In this document: piece after piece, positions 7,279 through 14,488 of the stretch
Numbering within the stretch: the first letter of the stretch is position 1
How the letters are laid out: each line of letters starts with the position of its first letter
NCBI GenBank assembly: GCA_964549615.1
Contig: CAZJVP010000021.1
Location: 1 to 14,719 of the forward strand
Direction of reading: 5' to 3'
DNA from: CAYVLA01 sp964549615 [NCBI: uncultured Thermococci archaeon]
GTDB taxonomy: Archaea; CAYQAE01; CAYVLA01
DNA length: 14,719 nt
The notes under the pieces: generated by a model
Seen by the model: only the letters and a program-made list of their open reading frames with translations
The model's database searches: none
Told to the model about the DNA's origin: nothing
Made by a program: the position numbers and the translations under genes

Positions 7279-7649
7279 ATCCGCCAGCGAGCCTTCACAT
7301 TACGGAAACGACGGGAACGGTTGGTCTGCGAAGGCATCCCCATCGGAGATACGCTGCAGTTGCCGATTGGGCGTCTGCCATGTATCGAGGGGGCACTTGA
7401 GTTCCTTGTGGGACTCGGCAGTCTTTTCGGTCGATTGCGGGTACAAGGCTCCTAGGTTGTTGGTGTTGTGAGCCATGTCGAAGTGCGCTGTAGGGATTCC
7501 GCAGGCCGGGTCAGCGAGGGGCCCTGGATCATGCACGGGGACATTTTGGGACTCGCAGGATCCCGGTGATCTGCCAGTTCGAAGAATTCCGCGGGGACGA
7601 GTCACAGCTCAGTTGGCACCCATTATGGAATCCCTCGCGGAATGCTGGT
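7279..7649. other. Intergenic region at the converging ends of ppc and the mrp operon
   Basis: Both neighbours end here, so it should hold transcription ends, but no oligo-T tract marks them. ATTCCGCG at 7586-7593 and CGCGGAAT at 7636-7643 form an 8-base perfect inverted repeat 42 bases apart, just past the last mrp stop. The only long open frame is the doubtful one at 7300-7605. Confidence 0.45.
7300..7605 (-). CDS. Doubtful small ORF or gene remnant downstream of mrpG
   Basis: A 101-residue frame opens with GTG 44 bases after the mrpG stop, on the same strand. Its second half (HFDMAHNTNNLGALYPQSTEK...) has a protein-like mix of residues and mostly G or C third bases, while the first half is rich in Arg, Pro and Gly. 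I recognise no family. There is no Shine-Dalgarno in front of the GTG. It could be the operon's last small gene, the decayed tail of a lost gene, or chance. Confidence 0.25.
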   Translation of the reverse strand: MTRPRGILRTGRSPGSCESQNVPVHDPGPLADPACGIPTAHFDMAHNTNNLGALYPQSTEKTAESHKELKCPLDTWQTPNRQLQRISDGDAFADQPFPSFP

Positions 7650-8696
7650 TCATGCCAATCGAAGGTACTTGACGGAGATCACTCTAATATAGTCAGCGGT
7701 GTTTTCGCAGGCATCCGCGAGGTCCTCAAGCCTCATAATGACCTCATTGACCACGAAAAATGAGGCCGCATCCAGCAGCTGCGACTCTCTGAGCAATCGC
7801 TTCACAAGGTTTCTACGGAGACCGTCCACATGGTCCTCCAGCTGGGATACCAGGTCGGACAGATCCTCGGCCGCGACAAGATCGGTGTTGAGTTGCGTAA
7901 CCGCTGCGGATAGTGTTTCCACCGTCTCGGCGACCGCCTCTGCCAGTTCCCGTAGGCCTGGAACCACTGCGCTTGGGAAGTGGTACTCCTCTGCAAGCTC
8001 GAGTCTGTAGGCGAGGGCCTTCGCCGCCGTGCCGATGTGTCTTATGTGGTAGACAAGGTTCAGCAAATCGGCCCTGTCCTCGGGCAGGAGTTGCGACTTG
8101 GTTATCACCTCCAGAGCCCGGACGGCCAGCGCATCGGCCTCGTTCTCCAGCTTAATCGTGCGGGATGCTTCCTCCTCCATGGTAGCAAGGTCACCCTTGA
8201 GGAAGTCTTGCACGGCCCTGTGCATGACGCGGACGACCTCCAGAGTCCGTTGCATGCGCTGGCTCACGAGCTCGTAGACGTCCCTTTGCGTCTTCTCTCC
8301 AAGCCATGCTCGACCACGGACTCGGGCTTTCAGCAGCTTCTCCCTCTTTTCCGCGATCGCGTGGGTCTCGTAGTCATCCTTTGCCGTTTCGGGACACATC
8401 CTGACACCGCTGTAATACCCTGCTCTTCCGATGGCATGCGAGCTTATCGGTGCGGTGAGGAATAGGAAGATGACCGACAGTAATATCTTTGCCCCTGAAG
8501 CGACGCTGGGGCCCATGAGCAAGGAGCCCACCGCGACTCCGCCGATGCCCAGTGTAACCACCTTCGAACTGGCATGTAGCCTCGTATACAGATCGGGAAA
8601 CCGGATAATCCCCAAGCTTCCGGCGAAGGTGAAAAAGCATCCTAGGAGAATCAGCGCCACGCCCGCGGCGTCTAGCAATAGGCTGGCCAAGCTCAT
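7650..8696 (-). CDS. mrpG: Mrp antiporter subunit G fused to a PhoU-like (DUF47) domain
   Basis: Residues 1 to about 110 are a normal MrpG/MnhG subunit: three membrane segments (about 8-28, 46-62, 68-86), the motif GIIRFPDLYTRLHASSKVVTLG (29-50) and the end LTAPISSHAIGRAGYYSGV (80-98). The frame then continues without a break through a basic linker (about 110-138) into a helical domain (about 139-345). Its features are LENEADALAVRALEVITK, LVYHIRHIGTAAKALAYRLELAEE and the close VNEVIMRLEDLADACENTADYIRVISVKYLRL. This is the pattern of PhoU-like proteins of the DUF47/TIGR00153 group, which bind metal through acidic residues and often regulate transporters. MrpG is normally 110-125 residues; this one is 348. 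The basic segment after the last membrane helix suggests that the added domain is cytoplasmic. The ATG overlaps the mrpF stop (ATGA), and GGAGG lies 10-15 bases upstream. It closes the operon. Confidence 0.9.
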   Translation of the reverse strand: MSLASLLLDAAGVALILLGCFFTFAGSLGIIRFPDLYTRLHASSKVVTLGIGGVAVGSLLMGPSVASGAKILLSVIFLFLTAPISSHAIGRAGYYSGVRMCPETAKDDYETHAIAEKREKLLKARVRGRAWLGEKTQRDVYELVSQRMQRTLEVVRVMHRAVQDFLKGDLATMEEEASRTIKLENEADALAVRALEVITKSQLLPEDRADLLNLVYHIRHIGTAAKALAYRLELAEEYHFPSAVVPGLRELAEAVAETVETLSAAVTQLNTDLVAAEDLSDLVSQLEDHVDGLRRNLVKRLLRESQLLDAASFFVVNEVIMRLEDLADACENTADYIRVISVKYLRLA

Positions 8697-8953
8697 TCCA
8701 GCTCTCCCTCCAAGAACCTCGCGATGAGTAGGACGGCCACGAAGGAGACGAGGGTCAGAGGCACGAGGGCCTCGAGAAACACAGGGTCTTGCCTCATCCC
8801 AAGAATGATGAAGATTGCTATTGAGATGGAATTGATGGTCCCATATGCCATGAGTTGATCGGCCGCCGAGGGACCTCTAGCCAACCTGATGATGCAGAGG
8901 GAGACCGATATGAACAGAACTGCGAGGCAGATCCACGCCACTAGGTCGATCAA
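8693..8953 (-). CDS. mrpF: Mrp antiporter subunit F
   Basis: This 86-residue protein has three membrane segments with the family motif RLARGPSAADQLMAYGTIN (about 23-41). It contains the conserved Asp32 of MrpF, which is usually followed by Arg but here by Gln33. MrpF is a small membrane subunit required for assembly and activity of the Na+/H+ antiporter. The start is TTG at 8953, whose last bases overlap the mrpE stop (TTGA), with GAGGGTG six bases before it. The stop overlaps the mrpG start. Confidence 0.92.
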   Translation of the reverse strand: MIDLVAWICLAVLFISVSLCIIRLARGPSAADQLMAYGTINSISIAIFIILGMRQDPVFLEALVPLTLVSFVAVLLIARFLEGELE

Positions 8954-9450
8954 CCGAACACCCTCGAAAGGATGCGCTCGTATCTGCCAGCTATCATGCG
9001 TTTCACCTCGTCCAGAGATTCCGACCTTATCGTTATCCAGTGAACGTACATAGTCTTCGATCTCTCATCTAGATCCAGGAAGAAGGTGCCTGGGGTCAAG
9101 GTGATGGAGTTGGCCAGAAGGGTCAGCTCCCATCGCTTTGAGAGATGGGTCTTTATCCCGACGACCCCGGGTCTTATCGCCAGTTCTCGCTTGAGGACGA
9201 TCCCTGTGACGAAGACTCCTGCCTTTACGACCTCCTTTATCAGGACCAGAAGATACAGCAACATGAACCCCCATCTCCTCGGGTCCAGCATCTTTCTTGC
9301 CGGTCCTTCGAATGCATAGGTTCCGAAGAACCAGCCGAGGGGCACACAGATCATGAGCCCGGCGAGGAGGAAGTCCACATCCGTTGTTGGCGCTAGCAAT
9401 GCCCAGACCGCGTAGGACAAGGCCCCACAAGCAAGACATCTGCCTTTCAT
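8950..9450 (-). CDS. mrpE: Mrp antiporter subunit E
   Basis: This is a 166-residue MrpE with hydrophobic segments in the first half (about 5-20, 26-46, 61-84) and a cytoplasmic C-terminal half. The hallmark RPGVVGIKTHL (93-103) is followed by LLANSITLTPGTFFLDLDE (110-128) and MYVHWITI (133-140), almost textbook for the family. MrpE belongs to the peripheral module with F and G in the antiporter. The ATG at 9450 directly follows the mrpD stop with no spacer (TGAATG). Confidence 0.95.
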   Translation of the reverse strand: MKGRCLACGALSYAVWALLAPTTDVDFLLAGLMICVPLGWFFGTYAFEGPARKMLDPRRWGFMLLYLLVLIKEVVKAGVFVTGIVLKRELAIRPGVVGIKTHLSKRWELTLLANSITLTPGTFFLDLDERSKTMYVHWITIRSESLDEVKRMIAGRYERILSRVFG

Positions 9451-10914
9451 TCAGATCCCCAACATCGCGGTGATTGCGACCAGCCTGTCCATCATCTGGG
9501 CAGCGACCGTCTTCGATGCCCCGAGTATGGCCCATCCGGCCATGCCCAATGCAATACAACCGAGGGTCAGGATCGATGTTGGCACCTTCATTAATATTGG
9601 TAGATCGGCCGGCGAAATGAAGGCTGGCTCCGAAGAAATCATGCTCTGAATGACGCGTAGGTATGCGGCTGCGGTGATCAAGATTGCGACCGCCAAGACG
9701 ACCAGTGCGATCGAGTTGGTCTCAATAAGCCCCAAGAACAGGTAGACCTTGCTCAGGAATCCCAATGATGGACCGCCGATGTCCGCAACTGAACCGACGA
9801 CGAATGCGATGCAGATGCCTGGCATCAGGGTCCAGGCTCCCTTCATCTTCCCGAACTCCCTCCTGGAAAAGGAGTGGACGAGGCAACCAGCAGACATGAA
9901 GAGCAAGGCCTTCGCCGTGGCATGGTTCATGATACTGAGAACGAGGGATTGGAAGCCTACCATGCTCTGCATGCTCAGCAGGACGACTGAGAACCCGTTG
10001 CTGCTTATCGTCGTGTAAGCAAGAAGCCTCTTGATGTCGGTCTGGCATAAGGCCAATATCGATCCGAAGAGGGCAGTGGCAAGCCCCAGCCAGGGAAGGA
10101 GCGCGGCCGCCCTGAATGACTCAAGTCCCACCGATTGGTGTAGGATCCGGATCATGGCATAAATACCGACCTTCCCCGATGCTCCCGACAAAAGCGCGCT
10201 TACGGCCGTTGGAGCACTCCAGTAGGCATCAGGCACCCAGGTGTGAAGCGGGAATATGGCTGACGTCATCCCAATGCCAATGAGGACCATAAGCATGGCG
10301 AACTCGAGGGCTGCGTCTGCCCCCTGCTGTCTAAGGAACATGCCGATGGCGCCGAGGTTGAGGCTTCCGACCCGATCATAGATCATCACGATGCCGACGA
10401 GGAAGAACAGGCCCGAGAGGGTACTCAATATGACATACTTGATGGACGCCTCAATCTCCTCCGACCCACCCAGAAACGCGACCAGTACACAAGTCGAGAT
10501 GGCACTCAGTTCCATGAACACGAAAAGGTTGAAGAGATCCGTGGCCATAGCTACTCCATTCATGCCCGCTACGAGGAAGTACACGGCCGAGTGGAGCTTG
10601 GATAGGGCTCTTCCCCGCGCTTCGTCGATGCTGAAGACCAGGGCCAGTAACGCAAGGGAAAGGATGATCAGCATTACCAAGCTCCCCATAGCGTCGGAGA
10701 TGAGACCGAGCCCCAAGCCGACCTGCCAGTTGCCTATGCGGTGGATCAACACCTCGCCTTTCCAGGTCTCTCTGAGAATGAACAAGCTGCTTGCACCCAT
10801 CGAGCAACCGACGCCGGCAAGCAAGCAAAGGAGTGCGCGTCTTGAACTCCCAGTGAGTAGACTGACGAGTCCGCCCGTCAGAGGTATGACTATCATGAGG
10901 GGCAGTGCGATCAA
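9451..10914 (-). CDS. mrpD: Mrp antiporter subunit D, NuoM/N-like ion-translocating subunit
   Basis: The product has 487 residues, the usual MrpD length, and about fourteen membrane helices. Key charged residues seen are Glu135 in LFVFMELSAIS (TM5), Lys248 in SGASGKVGIYAMIR (TM8), Lys335 in HATAKALLFMSAG and Lys389 in LGFLSKVYLF (TM12). FPLHTWVPDAY (221-231) marks the TM7-TM8 loop. The TM7 lysine expected five residues before that FP-proline is Thr217 here. The start is TTG at 10914, overlapping the mrpC stop as TTGA, with GGAG nine bases before it. An ATG six codons further in is an alternative. Confidence 0.94.
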   Translation of the reverse strand: MIALPLMIVIPLTGGLVSLLTGSSRRALLCLLAGVGCSMGASSLFILRETWKGEVLIHRIGNWQVGLGLGLISDAMGSLVMLIILSLALLALVFSIDEARGRALSKLHSAVYFLVAGMNGVAMATDLFNLFVFMELSAISTCVLVAFLGGSEEIEASIKYVILSTLSGLFFLVGIVMIYDRVGSLNLGAIGMFLRQQGADAALEFAMLMVLIGIGMTSAIFPLHTWVPDAYWSAPTAVSALLSGASGKVGIYAMIRILHQSVGLESFRAAALLPWLGLATALFGSILALCQTDIKRLLAYTTISSNGFSVVLLSMQSMVGFQSLVLSIMNHATAKALLFMSAGCLVHSFSRREFGKMKGAWTLMPGICIAFVVGSVADIGGPSLGFLSKVYLFLGLIETNSIALVVLAVAILITAAAYLRVIQSMISSEPAFISPADLPILMKVPTSILTLGCIALGMAGWAILGASKTVAAQMMDRLVAITAMLGI

Positions 10915-11252
10915 CCCTGAAGTCTCCTTAGTGCCCTCGTGTCCGTGTCTCCCGTCGCGTTGAAAACCCTCATCGCAAGAGACAGCATAAACATCGTCAA
11001 GCCGAATTCGATGACGATGGCCGTGAGAACGAAGGCCTGAAGCAGGGGATCCACCACCGTTGCTCCGAGAGGCGGAACCGGAGCGCTTGCGCCTCGAACG
11101 TAGCCGAGTTGGACGAATAGCAGATTCACCCCACAGCCTGAGATCGAAAGACCGAAGATGATCTTGATCAGATCTCTGTTGGACAGCACGCAGTAGACGC
11201 CGATCATGACGAGGAGGAAGGATAGCACGTACGGTAGGGTTGATAGGTCCAT
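10911..11252 (-). CDS. mrpC: Mrp antiporter subunit C, NuoK-like
   Basis: This is a 113-residue, three-helix subunit homologous to NuoK of complex I. Markers are GLSISGCGVNLLFVQLGY (34-51) and DPLLQAFVLTAIVIEFGLTMF (68-88), which contains Glu82. In the Mrp complex it sits beside A and D. The ATG at 11252 is two bases after the mrpB stop, preceded by GAGGAGT. The same frame stays open upstream over mrpB, but that part does not look like protein, so the later ATG is the start. Confidence 0.95.
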   Translation of the reverse strand: MDLSTLPYVLSFLLVMIGVYCVLSNRDLIKIIFGLSISGCGVNLLFVQLGYVRGASAPVPPLGATVVDPLLQAFVLTAIVIEFGLTMFMLSLAMRVFNATGDTDTRALRRLQG

Positions 11253-11254
11253 CG

Positions 11255-11668
11255 TCAAGACTCCTCCGTTATGCCGAGCATCTCTCCTAGGGCAATGATC
11301 ATCTCGCTCCCGACGAGGGCACCAATGACGAGTCCGAGAAACACGAGACCCGGGGAGGCAAGAAGCGTTCCTGCGCCCGCCAGCATTGCCGTCTCTAGGA
11401 AGCGTCCCGTGACCGCTAGGGTGACGCAGGACGCGGCGGTCAACAGCCCAAAGGCCAAGTTCCTCACACTTACGACCCATCGCACTCTGGTGAAGAAACC
11501 GATTCCCTTCTCCTCCGCCACAATCATAAGGCAGACGGCCACTCCAGCAACGACTCCCCCAGCAAAGGCCCCGCCTGGGGACTGGACCCCGGTGACAACC
11601 AAGTAACACGCGTAAACCATGATCAAGGGGCTCAGAAGCTTGCAGACAGTCCTGACGGGCAGGGACAA
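11255..11668 (-). CDS. mrpB: Mrp antiporter subunit B
   Basis: This 137-residue MnhB-domain protein has four membrane helices. The motif QSPGGAFAGGVVAG (29-42) is the conserved glycine-rich loop of the family, and SPGLVFLGLVIGALVGSEMII (105-125) is the last helix. TTG at 11668 is the start: it directly follows the stop of the preceding gene (TGATTG), with GGAGG eight bases upstream. An ATG overlapping the stop is in the wrong frame, and the next in-frame ATG (residue 17) would remove part of the first helix. Confidence 0.93.
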   Translation of the reverse strand: MSLPVRTVCKLLSPLIMVYACYLVVTGVQSPGGAFAGGVVAGVAVCLMIVAEEKGIGFFTRVRWVVSVRNLAFGLLTAASCVTLAVTGRFLETAMLAGAGTLLASPGLVFLGLVIGALVGSEMIIALGEMLGITEES

Positions 11669-12193
11669 TCATGTTGCCTCCTTCACTTTCTTCGTGACAA
11701 CAGCGATACCGAGGATGGAGACGAACAGCACGCAGACCTCGCCGAGGGTATCGTAGGCCCGGAATCCAAGCAGGATGGCCGTGACAAGGTTGCTGCTTCC
11801 CGTCTCCGACCTTCCCGAATCAGCATACTTGCTCACGAGTTCAGGCGCCTCTCCACCGAAAGGTGACAGGGCCGGAGCCACGAAAGCTGCAAAGATCAAC
11901 AGGGCTAATGCCAGGGACAGCGCAACTAGCATCCTTATGCGACGTGGTTCTACCGCCACGGCAACCCTGTGGGTCTTGGCGACGACGAGGACAAGGATGC
12001 AGGTCTTGATGACCTCCGTGACCATCTGGACAACGCCGAGATCAGGTGCCCGGAGGGCGAAGTAGCTGCAGGAGATGAAGAAGCCAACGGCTCCTAGGCA
12101 TACCGCAGACGACAGAAGGTCCTTGAGACGGAGGACTAGGACGGAGCAGGCGATAGCAGATGCGAGGGCGAAGAGGTGAAAGAGTTCAATCAA
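11669..12193 (-). CDS. MrpA C-terminal part as a separate protein (MbhD/DUF4040 plus MbhE-like)
   Basis: This 174-residue protein corresponds to the C-terminal portion of a full-length MrpA. Residues about 1-80 form a DUF4040/MbhD unit (LKDLLSSAVCLGAVGFF, then APDLGVVQMVTEVIKTCILVLVV). Residues about 95-170 form an MbhE-like unit ending NLVTAILLGFRAYDTLGEVCVLFVSILG. The family usually has VDFRG or VDFRA there; the Asp is Gly here. The start is TTG at 12193, overlapping the stop of the NuoL-like gene, supported by a strong GGAGGTG seven bases upstream. The frame is open further upstream, but that part overlaps the neighbour and is Arg/Trp-rich, so it was excluded. Confidence 0.9.
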   Translation of the reverse strand: MIELFHLFALASAIACSVLVLRLKDLLSSAVCLGAVGFFISCSYFALRAPDLGVVQMVTEVIKTCILVLVVAKTHRVAVAVEPRRIRMLVALSLALALLIFAAFVAPALSPFGGEAPELVSKYADSGRSETGSSNLVTAILLGFRAYDTLGEVCVLFVSILGIAVVTKKVKEAT

Positions 12194-13947
12194 CCCGCGC
12201 CACCTCCAAGAACGAAGAGCATGCCGCCAACCCAGAGGGCAAGAACGTATGCGACGTAGTCCCGAGTGTTTCCAGAGGCCATCATACATAGGAGGCCGGC
12301 CGCTCGTAGTACAAGGCCCGCCATGCCCTCGAAGAGCCGGTCAAAAAACATCTCCTCCCGGGCCAGCAGCACTATTCCTCCGAAAACGCCCTTGGAGCAG
12401 AGTGCGTAGGCTTCCCGTCTTTTCACCCACACGCCCAGCGCCAGCATCGATGCCAGGTACCCGAGAGTGGTTGTCCATGCTGGCTCCAGGGCCGACGGGA
12501 CGGGAGTGGTCTCGCCGGCCGGGTGGAGGGCAGAATCGATGGTCCTGATCACCCCGGGATGAAGAAACCCAAGTGCCAGACACAGAACTGCCAGGATTGC
12601 GCACGCGGCGATCACGGCCCGGCCAGCCTTCCGATCGCCCTCCCGACGACCACTGCCCCAGAAGAGGTACCAGCCCAGCCTCATGAAGGAGAGGAGAGTC
12701 AGCACCCCGACGAAAATCGACAGACCAGCCAGGGCCGGGAACCGTGCTGCCACGGCCTTTGCGACTATCGACTTGCTGTAGAACCCATTGAAAGGAGGGA
12801 TTCCAGACACGGATAGCAAGCCGACGGCGTAGAAAGGCAAGATCGCCCGGGCATGCCCGCCGATTCTGGAGCGTGCAAGCGCCAGGTCTCTCGTTCCCGC
12901 GGACGACATCGCCCACCCAGCAGACAAGAAGAGAAGTGCCTTGAAGAGACTGTGATTCAGCAAATGCATGGTTGCGCCCGTCGCTCCCTGTGGGGTTCCA
13001 AGGCCAAGCCCCATGAAGATCAAGCCGACCTGGGAAATTGTGCTCATAGCAATGAGCCGCTTCCCGTCCATCTGAAAGAGGGCAAGGAAGACCCCAACGT
13101 AGGCGGTGACCAGTCCGAGGGGCACCACGAAATTGGAGAAGGCTTCCGGCACGGAGCCGAGGATGTGGAAGAACCTGATCATTCCGTATACGCCGGTCTT
13201 GACCACGATGCCGGATAGGAGGGCGCTTATGGGAGTCGGGCTTTCGGAGTGGGCATCCGGAAGCCATATGTGGAAGGGCACAACCGCAGCATCGATGCCA
13301 AAACCGAGGAAGGCGATGGCGGTGAAGACGATGCGAGCAATGGAAGAGCGGAACCCGATCAGGCCGCCCTCAGCCATGTCAGAGGTTCCCGTTTCCGCGA
13401 GGGCTATTGCCACCGATACGATCAGCAGGACGGCCGCTCCCTGGGCCATGATGAAGTACTTCCTGCCCGCTGCCCCGGCGGAGGATTCTCCGGAGTGAAC
13501 AATGAGCATGTAGGAGATAACCACCATCAGCTCCCAGAAGAACATGAGAAGCACCATGTCGGATGAAAGGAATATGCCGTTAAGGGCCGAGCAAAGGACC
13601 AGAATTGAGCAGAAGTACCTGCCTGGATGCATGCCTGCATCCGGATAGGAACCGGACACGATAGAGGACACCAAGCAGAGGAATGAGCTGAGGAGAGCAA
13701 GGATGACGCCTAAAGCGTCGGCATTGAGACGCAGTGCTGGCGACCCGTTCGTGGCCAGCGCAACCCGAATGGGGCCCTGATCCAGAACCCTGAGGCAAAG
13801 ACATAGAGCCGTTACGGTCGTGACCGCAAGAAACGCGGCGGCCAAAGGAAGGACGGATCGGCGAGCCACCCTGGAGGCACCGGCAGCTATCAAGGACCCG
13901 ACCGATGGCAAGCTCACCAGAAGAATCGGAAGGACAGTCCACTCCAC
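12190..13947 (-). CDS. mrpA: MrpA-like/NuoL-like ion-translocating subunit, first gene of the mrp operon
   Basis: This 585-residue membrane protein of the NuoL/MrpA/MrpD superfamily has about fifteen or sixteen helices. It corresponds to the N-terminal part of MrpA; the rest is encoded by the next gene. Key residues seen are Glu139 in FFWELMVV (TM5), PFHIWLPDAHSESPTP (224-239) before TM8, Lys250 in SGIVVKTGVYGMIR, Lys336 in NHSLFKALLFLSAG and Lys392 in GIPPFNGFYSKS (TM12). The TM7 lysine found in nearly all relatives is Asp219 (GIDAAVVPFH). The start is GTG at 13947 with GAGG seven bases upstream and a TATA-like box about 45 bases upstream. Alone it could be mistaken for a complex I or hydrogenase subunit, but the B-C-D-E-F-G genes behind it settle it as Mrp. 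Confidence 0.92.
   Translation of the reverse strand: MEWTVLPILLVSLPSVGSLIAAGASRVARRSVLPLAAAFLAVTTVTALCLCLRVLDQGPIRVALATNGSPALRLNADALGVILALLSSFLCLVSSIVSGSYPDAGMHPGRYFCSILVLCSALNGIFLSSDMVLLMFFWELMVVISYMLIVHSGESSAGAAGRKYFIMAQGAAVLLIVSVAIALAETGTSDMAEGGLIGFRSSIARIVFTAIAFLGFGIDAAVVPFHIWLPDAHSESPTPISALLSGIVVKTGVYGMIRFFHILGSVPEAFSNFVVPLGLVTAYVGVFLALFQMDGKRLIAMSTISQVGLIFMGLGLGTPQGATGATMHLLNHSLFKALLFLSAGWAMSSAGTRDLALARSRIGGHARAILPFYAVGLLSVSGIPPFNGFYSKSIVAKAVAARFPALAGLSIFVGVLTLLSFMRLGWYLFWGSGRREGDRKAGRAVIAACAILAVLCLALGFLHPGVIRTIDSALHPAGETTPVPSALEPAWTTTLGYLASMLALGVWVKRREAYALCSKGVFGGIVLLAREEMFFDRLFEGMAGLVLRAAGLLCMMASGNTRDYVAYVLALWVGGMLFVLGGGAG
12201..12207 (-). promoter_or_regulatory. Ribosome binding site deciding the TTG start of the MrpA C-terminal gene
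   Basis: GGAGGTG on the minus strand, seven bases before TTG 12193, is the strongest Shine-Dalgarno in the operon and lies inside the end of the upstream gene. It fixes the TTG as start although no ATG is available nearby. Confidence 0.8.
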
Positions 13948-13990
13948 GGGGGTTTCCTCGCGGGGTGCTGGGTCGGCGGATGCTTTCCTG

Positions 13991-14000
13991 ATAAATCTAT
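13991..14000 (-). promoter_or_regulatory. Probable TATA box of the mrp operon
   Basis: On the minus strand this reads ATAGATTTAT, the only A/T box upstream of the first mrp gene. Transcription would begin near 13970, leaving a leader of about 22 bases that contains the GAGG ribosome binding site at 13955-13958. Confidence 0.5.
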
Positions 14001-14012
14001 GGTCTGTCCCTA

Positions 14013-14025
14013 TGCCTGTGCGTGT
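14013..14025 (+). repeat. 13-base direct repeat, copy 1
   Basis: TGCCTGTGCGTGT occurs here and again at 14314-14326, 301 bases apart, both in the mrp/alba intergenic region. The second copy runs into an alternating pyrimidine-purine tract. Confidence 0.55.
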
Positions 14026-14313
14026 TAGGTAAAGGGACGTATGTTACGCTTTTCCGCCTTCCCGCTCCGGCGGCCTTCCACCGAGCAATCAAGTTTGGTA
14101 TGCCCATCGATGCACAGGACTTCGAACAAGACATTCGGGAGGCGGGTTGAGTCCTTTCTCTCCTCCGGGGAGGAAAAAACCTCAGGAGGCCAGTCCACCC
14201 ATTCGAGACACTTGCTCACGGGCCGGGGGCCGTCACTTCCCCTAACTCCTCGGACTCAGGCACGGAGAGTGCTCTGCAGAGTGTAACATGTGTGGGTCTA
14301 CCCAACGGGTCTG

Positions 14314-14337
14314 TGCCTGTGCGTGTGTGCGCGCGTG
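14314..14337 (+). repeat. 13-base direct repeat, copy 2, merging into a 20-base alternating tract
   Basis: Copy 2 of TGCCTGTGCGTGT is at 14314-14326. From 14318 to 14337 the bases alternate pyrimidine-purine without a break and are mostly GT and GC steps, the composition that most readily adopts left-handed Z-DNA under negative supercoiling. Confidence 0.6.
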
Positions 14338-14488
14338 ACGGGTCGAAGGCCTTTGAGGCAGAGCCCTAAGCAAGAGATCTTTCTGCTCGTCGGAGCTTCA
14401 GCCGCAGCCCTTGTCGAGATTTCGGCTCGACCTTCAGCAGCCCCACCAGTCTTTCCTCCTTCCACACCCCAAGAAAACCCGCTCCGTA

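Noticed and set aside
12341-13267. 308-residue minus-strand frame inside mrpA
   Set aside because: It lies wholly within mrpA in another frame and shows none of the membrane pattern or motifs; a GC-rich shadow.
14158-14179. Stem CCTCC/GGAGG followed by A-run as a terminator
   Set aside because: On the plus strand the run is A, not T. On the minus strand the T-run comes before the stem. Neither is a terminator arrangement.
14025-14219. 64-residue minus-strand frame with GTG start upstream of mrpA
   Set aside because: No Shine-Dalgarno, no recognisable domain, and no TATA-like box in front of it; kept only as a note in the intergenic entry.
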